Assembly (NCBI GenBank): GCA_003446605.1
Contig: DMDF01000038.1
Location: 1 to 6,530 of the forward strand
Direction: 5' to 3'
Length of the DNA: 6,530 bases
From: Anaerolineaceae bacterium
GTDB taxonomy: Bacteria; Chloroflexota; Anaerolineae; Anaerolineales; Anaerolineaceae
Below are positions 1 through 5,867 of the stretch, in pieces; the first letter of the stretch is position 1, and the number at the start of each line of letters is the position of its first letter. The translations under genes and the position numbers were made by a program. The notes beneath the pieces were generated by a model. The model was not told the DNA's origin and searched no databases. It saw nothing but the letters and a program-made list of their open reading frames with translations.

Positions 1-632
1 GGTTCATCCTTGCCATAGATGCGCTCCCGTTCCTGCTCTGTGATGTTGGTCAGATCAGAATATGGCAGCGCGTATTTCACCTGGTAGATACCCTCCTTAT
101 CAGCTAGCTCCTGATCAAAACAGTATTCGAAGGGATTGGAAAAACCTGCCAGCAACACGCCACCTTTCTTTAACACTCGATAAGCCTCATGCCATACCGG
201 TATCACATCCGGGATGAAAACATTCGAAACCGGGTGGAAGATGAGATTAAAGCTGCCATCTTCGAAAACAGACAGGTCACGCATGTCCCCTTGTTCAGTG
301 GTCAGGTCAAGCCCTTCTCGCTCTGCAACAACCTGGTCGCGTTTAAGTTGCTCTGATGAAAGATCATAGGTGATGACAGTTGCGCCGGCAGCAGCCAGAA
401 TAGGTGCCTGCTGCCCGCCCCCACTTGCCAGGCATAGGATGCGACAGCCATGCAAATCATCGGGGAACCAATCACGCGGTACGGGTTTGGATTCTGTCAA
501 AAGGACCTGCCAATCCCCTCTGCGAGCAGCTGCGATCACCTCAGGTGAAACGGGGATAGTCCATTCGTTGCCATCCTGTGCTAATTTATCCCACGCTTTT
601 TGATTATGCTGACATATATTCTTGTTTTTCAG
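1..632 (-). CDS. class I SAM-dependent methyltransferase (partial, 3' end outside the window)
   Basis: The protein is predicted to move a methyl group from S-adenosylmethionine to an unidentified acceptor in the cytoplasm. Seen: counted from the CTG at 632, 210 codons are present with no stop. A family-typical N-terminus (NQKAWDKLAQDGNEW, residues 10-24) is followed by the SAM-binding glycine loop ILCLASGGGQQ (65-75), an acidic residue ending strand 2 (YDLS, D90), GDMRDL (115-120) and FNLIFHPVSN (128-137). There is no in-frame ATG between the in-frame stop TAA at 647..645 and the conserved start of the domain. CTG at 632..630 follows an AAGGA (644..640) at 7-nt spacing, so I used it as the start. 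The only nearby ATG (615..613) is out of frame and meets TAA after three codons. The gene lies 66 bp downstream of larC on the same strand with no clear terminator between, so co-transcription is possible. The substrate cannot be told. The fold is secure; the start is not. Confidence 0.82.
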   Translation of the reverse strand, partial: MKNKNICQHNQKAWDKLAQDGNEWTIPVSPEVIAAARRGDWQVLLTESKPVPRDWFPDDLHGCRILCLASGGGQQAPILAAAGATVITYDLSSEQLKRDQVVAEREGLDLTTEQGDMRDLSVFEDGSFNLIFHPVSNVFIPDVIPVWHEAYRVLKKGGVLLAGFSNPFEYCFDQELADKEGIYQVKYALPYSDLTNITEQERERIYGKDE

Positions 633-639
633 GTAATTT

Positions 640-644
640 TCCTT
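640..644 (-). promoter_or_regulatory. ribosome binding site supporting a CTG start for the methyltransferase
   Basis: The minus strand reads AAGGA, 7 nt upstream of CTG (632..630). This is the best Shine-Dalgarno match near the 5' end of the methyltransferase. It lies about 24 nt from the out-of-frame ATG at 615, too far to serve it. It decides the start call, but only by inference. Confidence 0.45.
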
Positions 645-698
645 TTATGAATGGTAGTGAGAGCTGACTGGTCAAACCCAACATCAAAATATTCGCCT

Positions 699-1961
699 CT
701 AATTTGATAGCGCAGCTTGATAGACCGTATCAAAGGAAACATTATGCTCTTTTGCACATCGCACCACATCCTCATATTCTGGTTTTAATTTGACAAGCCC
801 ATACCCAGAAGAAGTTTTGATACGGATTTTACCGTATGGCGTATCACGTTGACTGATATTTGATTTTAACACGTAGCGAAAATAATTCGATTGACGAACC
901 CCGTTGGTCGAAGTATGTTTGAGCATCAACAGCGCCATTTCAGAAACACGGTCCAAAGCGCACAGACAAACCAACATATGTGCAGGACGACTCTTTTTCA
1001 TTTGAATGGGAATAATGAAGGCATCAAGCGCACCGTTATCCAACAGAAGCTGCATAACAAAACCAACGGCTTCGGGCGTCATATCGTCGAGATTGCAACA
1101 TATTTCCGCAATTTCCTCGTTGGGCGCGCTATCAACTGTGCAGTTCCCCCAAAATGCGCGAAGACAATTCACCGCTTCAAAATCTCTTTTACCCATCCCA
1201 TACGCCACTGCCTCTACCTGCATAACGGGCATGCCAGAAAAGCTATCTGCAAAGTACTTTAAAAGCGCCGCGCCTGTAGGCGTGCACAGTTCGCCCTGAA
1301 TGCTGCTTGAATAGAATGGAACCCCTTGCAGTATATAGGCAGTTGCTGGCGCAGGCACAGGTAATATGCCATGAGCAGTTTTAACCTGACCGCTCCCAAC
1401 ATGGATGGGGGAGACAATGATCCGCTCAGGGGCAAGCAGTTCCAGCAACAGACAGACGCCCACAATATCCGCAATGGCATCCAGAGTGCCTACCTCATGA
1501 AAATGGATCTCGCTTACGGGAATACCATGGATATGAGATTCTGCCATGGCAATCAAATCGTATACTGCCAACGCATGCGATTTAACCGACTCGGAAACGG
1601 AAAGTCCGTTAATCAGCGTTGTGATATCTTTCATGGTGGAATAGCTATGAGAACGCACGTGTTCATTGTCGTGGTCGTGAGAATATGGACGTACGCTGTT
1701 CGATTCCTGGTGATGAAGACAACCGTCACTCTGCGGAACTAATGCGCTTTCCTCTTCAATTCCGTATACCGTAACAGAAATACCTGTGCCTTGAATTCCA
1801 CATTTTTCGACAATGCTGCGATTGACACTGACGCCAGGGATACCAAGAGAATTCATGGTCTGTAAAAACTGATCGGGATGCGGGTAGAGCTCTAGCAACG
1901 CAGCCATTAGCATATCGCCCGCTGCGCCCATACTGCATTCAAGATAAAGCGTTTTCTTCAT
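699..1961 (-). CDS. larC: LarC, nickel insertion enzyme (nickel chelatase) of NPN cofactor synthesis, single fused ORF
   Basis: LarC performs the last step of nickel-pincer nucleotide synthesis: CTP-dependent insertion of nickel into pyridinium-3,5-bisthiocarboxylic acid mononucleotide. Seen in the 420-residue product: the N-terminal motif LYLECSMGAAGDM (5-17), a histidine-rich segment (H83, H84, H95, H97, H101, H105), EIHFHEVGTLDAIAD (151-165), ELCTPTGAALL (224-234), NLDDMTPE (290-297), PIQMKKSRP (318-326) and the C-terminal KPEYEDV (393-399). Together these cover both the LarC1-like and LarC2-like parts. In L. plantarum full LarC needs a programmed frameshift between larC1 and larC2; here one uninterrupted frame encodes both. 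The ATG overlaps the larB stop (ATGA) and is preceded by GGAAGG within larB, which fixes the start and suggests translational coupling. The family assignment is very secure. Confidence 0.96.
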   Translation of the reverse strand: MKKTLYLECSMGAAGDMLMAALLELYPHPDQFLQTMNSLGIPGVSVNRSIVEKCGIQGTGISVTVYGIEEESALVPQSDGCLHHQESNSVRPYSHDHDNEHVRSHSYSTMKDITTLINGLSVSESVKSHALAVYDLIAMAESHIHGIPVSEIHFHEVGTLDAIADIVGVCLLLELLAPERIIVSPIHVGSGQVKTAHGILPVPAPATAYILQGVPFYSSSIQGELCTPTGAALLKYFADSFSGMPVMQVEAVAYGMGKRDFEAVNCLRAFWGNCTVDSAPNEEIAEICCNLDDMTPEAVGFVMQLLLDNGALDAFIIPIQMKKSRPAHMLVCLCALDRVSEMALLMLKHTSTNGVRQSNYFRYVLKSNISQRDTPYGKIRIKTSSGYGLVKLKPEYEDVVRCAKEHNVSFDTVYQAALSN

Positions 1962-2716
1962 TTTATGCCTTCCATCTGATTGATTCTATTTGCAAGATAC
2001 CCCGCTCCAAAACCATTGTCGATGTTCACCACGCTTACGCCGCTGGCACAAGAATTTAGCATAGACAGCAGCGCAGCAACTCCGCCAAAATTGGCACCAT
2101 AGCCCACGCTGGTAGGCACTGCAATGACAGGGCAATCGACCAATCCGCCAATCACGCTGGCAAGCGCACCTTCCATCCCAGCGACAGCCACCACAACACG
2201 GCAACTCATCAGCACGTCAAGCTGCGCCAACAGGCGATGCATTCCCGATACGCCCACATCGTACAAGCGGGTCACTTTACTGCCTAATGTTTCTGCTGTG
2301 AGAGCTGCTTCCTCACATACGGGCATATCACTTGTGCCACCCGATGCTACGACAACCGAACCGGTTTGTATTTTTTTACTGCTCCGTGCCGCGATCCCCA
2401 TTCTCGGAACTGGATAATATTCAATTGGTACAAGCTCACTCAAAGAAGCTGCCGTCTCCGATGATATTCGTGTAATGAGTATATCGGTGGCACCACCTTC
2501 TTGCAGAGCTCTGGTAATTCCAGCAATTTGCTCGGTCGTTTTATTCTGTCCAAAAATCACTTCTTGAGTACCTTGTCGAATGATGCGATGATGATCAACC
2601 TTTGCATAACCTAAATCTTCAAACGGCTGAAGCTTAAGCTTCAGCATGGCGTCCTCCGGTGTAATGGAACCCGACTGTACGCTACGTAACAATGCCAATG
2701 TTTCAGTTTTGTTCAT
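1958..2716 (-). CDS. larB: LarB, nicotinic acid adenine dinucleotide carboxylase/hydrolase of NPN cofactor synthesis
   Basis: LarB starts the NPN pathway. It carboxylates C5 of the pyridinium ring of NaAD and hydrolyses the phosphoanhydride, giving pyridinium-3,5-biscarboxylic acid mononucleotide (P2CMN) plus AMP. Seen in 252 residues: an N-terminal helical part with PFEDLGYAKVDHHR (31-44) and QEVIFGQNKT (51-60), then a PurE-like (AIR carboxylase) C-terminal domain with SGGTSDMPV (125-133), DVGVSGMHRL (153-162), VAGMEGALASVIGGL (178-192), TSVGYGANFGG (202-212) and NIDNGFGAG (231-239). Glu182 and Cys223 (in NSCASG) are 41 residues apart, as I recall for the catalytic Glu180/Cys221 pair of L. 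plantarum LarB. Length is normal for the family. AGAGG lies just upstream of the ATG, and the gene sits 14 bp after larE. A perfect 20-bp palindrome lies within its early codons. Confidence 0.96.
   Translation of the reverse strand: MNKTETLALLRSVQSGSITPEDAMLKLKLQPFEDLGYAKVDHHRIIRQGTQEVIFGQNKTTEQIAGITRALQEGGATDILITRISSETAASLSELVPIEYYPVPRMGIAARSSKKIQTGSVVVASGGTSDMPVCEEAALTAETLGSKVTRLYDVGVSGMHRLLAQLDVLMSCRVVVAVAGMEGALASVIGGLVDCPVIAVPTSVGYGANFGGVAALLSMLNSCASGVSVVNIDNGFGAGYLANRINQMEGIK
2626..2645. repeat. perfect 20-bp palindrome inside larB
   Basis: GCTGAAGCTTAAGCTTCAGC is identical to its own reverse complement. It lies within the early part of larB and encodes the LKLKLQ segment (residues 25-30). 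In larB mRNA it could fold as an 8-bp stem with a UUAA loop. The alternating Leu-Lys codons (CTG AAG CTT AAG CTT) account for part of the symmetry, so a function is unproven. Confidence 0.85.
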
Positions 2717-2730
2717 ACATCCTCTTACAG

Positions 2731-3477
2731 CTATTCTCTACATTTTAAATCTAATAAAACCTCGTCGAAATATTGGGAAAGACCAGCCAGTACTTCAAGC
2801 CGCATGGCACATGCTTGATTAAGCTGACTTTTTGATATTTGTATTTTTGCAGCATCATGAAACACCCTCACTCGAAAATCGCTAAAACCCAGGCTAGCCA
2901 GATAGTTTTCTGCTTGCTCCACTCTGTTCAATGTGTCTGCATCAATCAGTGTTCCGGTAGGAATGCGTGTGGCAAGGCATGCGTATGCAGGTTTATCCCA
3001 CGTAAAAAGCCCCGCTTGACGGGAAAGTTCCCGAATCTGAGGTTTGGTAAGTCCACACTCTCGTAATGGAGACCGCACTCCCAATTCGCTTAACGCTTTC
3101 ATGCCAGGTCTGCTGTCGTAATCGTCCGATGCATTCGTACCATCGACAATTAACTCGCAACCGTCTGCATGAGCGGCTTGTTGTATCAACCTAAAAATGG
3201 CTTGTTTGCAATAGTAGCAACGGTCACTTTCATTGCGTACGATTGCAGGGAGACGCAGGATATCATATTCTAGAACTGTCAGTGAAACTTGCATGGCATC
3301 TGCCAGTTTCTGTGCATCTTCAAGTTCAAATTGCGGTTGAAAGGGTGTATTCACATAGTATGGACGAATATCGCAGCCACTTTCCTTTGCCACATAAAAC
3401 AAATATGCGGAGTCGGTGCCACCCGAAAAAGCCAGCGCCACCAAGTGCTTATCTCGAAAAAAATCATGAATCATCAT
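2731..3477 (-). CDS. larE: LarE, ATP-dependent sulfur transferase of NPN cofactor synthesis (CxxC + C type)
   Basis: LarE adenylates P2CMN and inserts sulfur twice to give the bisthiocarboxylic intermediate that LarC metallates. Seen in 248 residues: the PP-loop SGGTDS (18-23) of the N-type ATP pyrophosphatase fold, DRCYYCK (85-91), VDGTNASDDYDSRPG (111-125), KPAYACLATRIPTG (162-175) and FRVRVFHDAAKI (201-212), whose two arginines (202, 204) match the phosphate-binding pair in L. plantarum LarE. That enzyme gives up the sulfur of one cysteine (Cys176) per turnover. From memory of its sequence, the site aligned to C87-x2-C90 has W and A instead. Here C87, C90 and C167 resemble the three-cysteine, iron-sulfur cluster LarE type (inference). 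First gene of the larEBC operon. Two consecutive ATGs (3477 and 3474) follow a weak GAAAG; I used the first. At 248 residues it is slightly shorter than the L. plantarum protein. Confidence 0.94.
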   Translation of the reverse strand: MMIHDFFRDKHLVALAFSGGTDSAYLFYVAKESGCDIRPYYVNTPFQPQFELEDAQKLADAMQVSLTVLEYDILRLPAIVRNESDRCYYCKQAIFRLIQQAAHADGCELIVDGTNASDDYDSRPGMKALSELGVRSPLRECGLTKPQIRELSRQAGLFTWDKPAYACLATRIPTGTLIDADTLNRVEQAENYLASLGFSDFRVRVFHDAAKIQISKSQLNQACAMRLEVLAGLSQYFDEVLLDLKCRE

Positions 3478-3512
3478 CGTTTTCTTTCAATAACACCATT
3501 ACAAGAGTTCAT

Positions 3513-3529
3513 GCTGTGTTGCGCACAGC
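3513..3529. repeat. interrupted palindrome upstream of larE (possible operator)
   Basis: The arms GCTGTG (3513-3518) and CACAGC (3524-3529) are exact reverse complements around a 5-nt centre. The site lies 36 bp before the larE ATG, downstream of the putative -10 box, so it would fall in the 5' leader. It could be a repressor site or a small RNA hairpin. It does not match a NikR-type GTATGA-N16-TCATAC site. The short arms make chance quite possible. Confidence 0.35.
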
Positions 3530-3542
3530 GCTTGCTTGCTCA

Positions 3543-3548
3543 AGTATA
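3543..3548 (-). promoter_or_regulatory. possible -10 box of the larEBC promoter
   Basis: The minus strand reads TATACT, five of six matches to TATAAT, about 66 bp upstream of the larE start. No good -35 is seen at 17 nt (TGGCTA), so the promoter would be weak or need an activator. This is a guess by position and match only. Confidence 0.25.
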
Positions 3549-4096
3549 GCTGTTCTAAGGGTCTGTAGCCATCACATGACCACATACACGGAGTATCTCA
3601 CAGGATCAAGTTTCCCCGCCGCTCTCAACCTCTAAATTGTGGTTCATCATTGGCATTGTCATCTTCCACAAAGTGTATATGCGCTGTTAATAATTGCCTG
3701 GTGTATGCAGATCCATCAATACGGTGGGGCATCTAGTAGTATCAACTTGAGGTGCATTACCCAAACGCCATGCGGAGTTTTTCTCGATCCGAATGACAAT
3801 TTAACAATATAAAGCCCACAGGAATGAAGTGTAGCTGCCCCAGAACTCCAACTTTGCTGTGATTCATACCAGATCTTTGCAAATCCTATCACAACACGAA
3901 AAACAACATCACATATTCTATCGTAACTCTTAGAAAACAGACAAACCTAACAAGGAAAAAGAACTTTCATAGCATGCGCAACAACAAAGCAGCGAGTGAA
4001 ATCAGAGTACATGAACAGTACACCAAGAGAAGGACAAGCCATTTTGTGGAGGATATCTCTAGCATCAGCCCTCCATGAATAATTCTTTTTGAAAAC

Positions 4097-5788
4097 TTAT
4101 TTTTGATGCAAGACAATGCCTTGGGTATCTTGATACACGATTTCATAAGTCTGGCTCGCCAGCAATTTTTCGATCAAGTCGGGGAATTCGCTCCTTCCTT
4201 CACCAAACCAATCCGTGCGGAATCCGACCACATAGTCAGCTTGTTCCTGCCGGCTAACGGTATTACTGAATTCCGCATCATAAGTATAGAACGGCAACCC
4301 ATTTTCTACCCAGACAATAGAATGATGCACATTTTGCTGCACATAATCATAAGCACTGTAATAGCCATCCACACCTACCGGTTGCGGGAACTGGTCATGG
4401 ATAATATAGGCATTTTGAGGTACTTTTTGCATCATTTCACGCTGACTAAAAATCAACCACCCCCCTGATGCAACAGATATAACCAGGAGAGAACCCAACG
4501 CAATTTGGGATGCGATTCGACTCCACTTTGGTAGAGCCAGCAGCAGAGCCAGATCATTCATCACCAGCACTCCCAAAAATGCCAACAATGCTTCTCCAAA
4601 ACGCCAATTAATTGTTGGTGGAACATCCGTCGCGCCAAAATACGCCGTCACCGGGGTACTGATAAAACCAATGAACAGCACCACTGCAATGATGGCATTC
4701 CAGAAATGTTCTTTCTTATGCTTCCAAGCCAGCAGAATCTCCAGCATTATAATTATCACCACCAGCACTAAATTTTTAGGGATGTTTTGATAGAAGTAAG
4801 GATTTCCTAAATTAGAAGCAATGCTCCACTCCACCAGGCGGCTGGCATCAGCACTGGCATAGGTTCCCAGTACGATAAAATTCCGTAGCAACCACAGTGA
4901 TCCTGGCACCAACATTAGCGCGTAACCAACCAGCGCAGCCAGTTTTTCGCGATAAAAGCGCATGATGATGAATAACCAGAGGGGGAATAGCACATACAGC
5001 GTGTTGGGCTTTACGCTGGCTGCCAACCCGGAAGCCAGGGCGAATCCCAACATGCCCTCTTTGAAAGAGGCTTGCGTTTTATAAAAATACACGATCACTG
5101 CCAGGCTAGCTGCCGCTGCCAGTAGATCATTTTTACCGACCGTATAAATATCCAGGGTGAAGACCCGCCACAAGTTGAGAAATTGGAAAAAGTGGTCGCT
5201 CAGAAGAAGCATCACAATGAGAAAAAAGAGCAGCCCGCCATCAACTTTCGTAATACGGCGTGCCAACATCCAGAAACCGCTGATGAAGAACAACACGATC
5301 AATACATGAACAAAACCGAACAGAGCTGTATCACCAGTGATCAACAACGCCATAGCAAGCAAGCTCTCATAACCAAAGGGATAATCAGCATAGGCAATGC
5401 TCATATCCCAAATCGAGCCGCTGGTCATCAATTCAACCGCTTTCGGGAAATGATAAGCGCCTGCGTCCCAGGGATACCAATCCCCAGCATGCGATAAAGG
5501 CCAGCGCCCCAGGGGTACCAGAACCAGCGCGACCAGGATCAGCACACCTGCAACGAAAAGCAGGATGGTTGCCCAACCAGGCAGGTTGGTCTTGCATTCC
5601 ATCTCATGCATGTCTCCCTTTTTTATTAAGAAAGGACTTATAGTGAGCATGAGCACGAATGTTAACAGGATTTGGGCAACCGCATTGTATGCGCGAAAGA
5701 AACCCAGCACGGCACTCGAAGCTGTGATGGCAAAAAATAATGCCAGTAAAAATTGAAATATTCGCGATAGGCTTTTATCAAAGGTCAT
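4097..5788 (-). CDS. polytopic membrane protein, GT-C glycosyltransferase-like (PMT/ArnT-like)
   Basis: This is probably a membrane enzyme moving a sugar from a polyprenyl-phosphate donor to an acceptor on the outer face of the membrane. Seen in 563 residues: about eleven to thirteen hydrophobic segments (for example 11-31, 36-54, 72-94, 141-175, 185-198, 219-236, 263-277, 285-305, 340-354, 363-384, 399-418, 429-447) and a hydrophilic C-terminal part (about 450-563). The first large loop has DWYPWDAGAYHFPKA (103-117), with D103 and D108 placed like the catalytic acidic residues of GT-C enzymes. KPNTLYVLFPLW (260-271) and WLLRNFIVLG (299-308) also recur in such proteins. Donor and acceptor cannot be told, and no glycan gene cluster is visible nearby. 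The ATG at 5788 has a weak GAAAG site and lies about 32 bp from a perfect TATAAT. The membrane nature is certain; the GT-C assignment is likely. Confidence 0.78.
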   Translation of the reverse strand: MTFDKSLSRIFQFLLALFFAITASSAVLGFFRAYNAVAQILLTFVLMLTISPFLIKKGDMHEMECKTNLPGWATILLFVAGVLILVALVLVPLGRWPLSHAGDWYPWDAGAYHFPKAVELMTSGSIWDMSIAYADYPFGYESLLAMALLITGDTALFGFVHVLIVLFFISGFWMLARRITKVDGGLLFFLIVMLLLSDHFFQFLNLWRVFTLDIYTVGKNDLLAAAASLAVIVYFYKTQASFKEGMLGFALASGLAASVKPNTLYVLFPLWLFIIMRFYREKLAALVGYALMLVPGSLWLLRNFIVLGTYASADASRLVEWSIASNLGNPYFYQNIPKNLVLVVIIIMLEILLAWKHKKEHFWNAIIAVVLFIGFISTPVTAYFGATDVPPTINWRFGEALLAFLGVLVMNDLALLLALPKWSRIASQIALGSLLVISVASGGWLIFSQREMMQKVPQNAYIIHDQFPQPVGVDGYYSAYDYVQQNVHHSIVWVENGLPFYTYDAEFSNTVSRQEQADYVVGFRTDWFGEGRSEFPDLIEKLLASQTYEIVYQDTQGIVLHQK

Positions 5789-5820
5789 AGCAATCTTTCA
5801 TCGAGATATGGCTTGCACAG

Positions 5821-5826
5821 ATTATA
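5821..5826 (-). promoter_or_regulatory. -10 box of the promoter for the GT-C-like membrane protein
   Basis: The minus strand reads TATAAT, a perfect consensus -10, placing transcription start near 5814 and giving a leader of about 26 nt before the ATG at 5788. The hexamer 17 nt upstream is TTTCCT, a poor -35. The TTGCACAG repeats flank it. Confidence 0.6.
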
Positions 5827-5828
5827 AC
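5823..5828 (+). promoter_or_regulatory. possible -10 box for the serine hydrolase gene
   Basis: TATAAC (five of six matches) on the plus strand overlaps the minus-strand TATAAT, so the two promoters would compete. Predicted transcription start is near 5835, shortly before the AGAGGA ribosome site. No clear -35 is visible at 17 nt. Confidence 0.35.
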
Positions 5829-5850
5829 CAGAATTTTGCACAGAGGAAAA

Positions 5851-5859
5851 ATGAGATAA
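5851..5859 (+). other. two-codon upstream ORF (ATG AGA TAA) behind a strong ribosome site
   Basis: The best Shine-Dalgarno sequence upstream of the serine hydrolase (AGAGGA, 5842-5847) sits ideally for ATG at 5851. That ATG opens only a Met-Arg-stop minigene ending 8 nt before the ATG at 5868. It could tune translation of the downstream gene, or be accidental. It is not itself a protein gene. Confidence 0.4.
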
Positions 5860-5867
5860 AGTTAAGC

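Larger units (their letters stand above)
3478..4096. other. 619-bp intergenic region without a convincing intact gene
   Basis: This lies between larE and the membrane protein gene, both on the minus strand, so it should hold the larE promoter and the end of the membrane protein transcript. I see a weak -10-like box, a 17-bp interrupted palindrome near larE, and three overlapping open minus-strand stretches in different frames (3946-3716, 3800-3687, 3732-3625) that do not form one gene. A short plus-strand ATG reading frame near 3974 has no recognisable product or clear ribosome site. No tRNA, rRNA or riboswitch fold is recognisable. Confidence 0.6.
5813..5843. repeat. exact 8-bp direct repeat TTGCACAG in the divergent promoter region
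   Basis: TTGCACAG occurs at 5813-5820 and again at 5836-5843, a centre-to-centre distance of 23 bp, or about two helical turns. The copies flank the overlapping -10 elements of the two divergent genes. This fits a pair of sites for one transcription factor controlling both genes (inference). Confidence 0.6.

Noticed and set aside
891..1742. Plus-strand open frames of up to 123 codons opposite larC.
   Set aside because: They are antisense to a gene with clear full-length LarC motifs and have no recognisable product or ribosome site.
3243..3635. Plus-strand 130-codon open frame overlapping the larE start and the upstream gap.
   Set aside because: More than half is antisense to larE, and the remainder has no family resemblance or plausible start signal.
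3861..3875. GTATGA half-site (minus strand, 3869..3864) considered as a NikR nickel-regulator operator.
   Set aside because: The partner half-site is not present at the required 16-nt spacing.
4047..4075. Inverted repeat TGGAGG / CCTCCA after the end of the membrane protein gene, considered as a terminator.
   Set aside because: The arms are only 6 bp with a 17-nt loop, and on the minus strand it is followed by CAAAATGG rather than a T run, so it does not look like an intrinsic terminator.
3963..4078. Short plus-strand reading frame (MRNNKAASEIRV start near 3974) in the large gap.
   Set aside because: About 34 codons with no recognisable family and no proper ribosome site at useful spacing. 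Not enough to call a gene.
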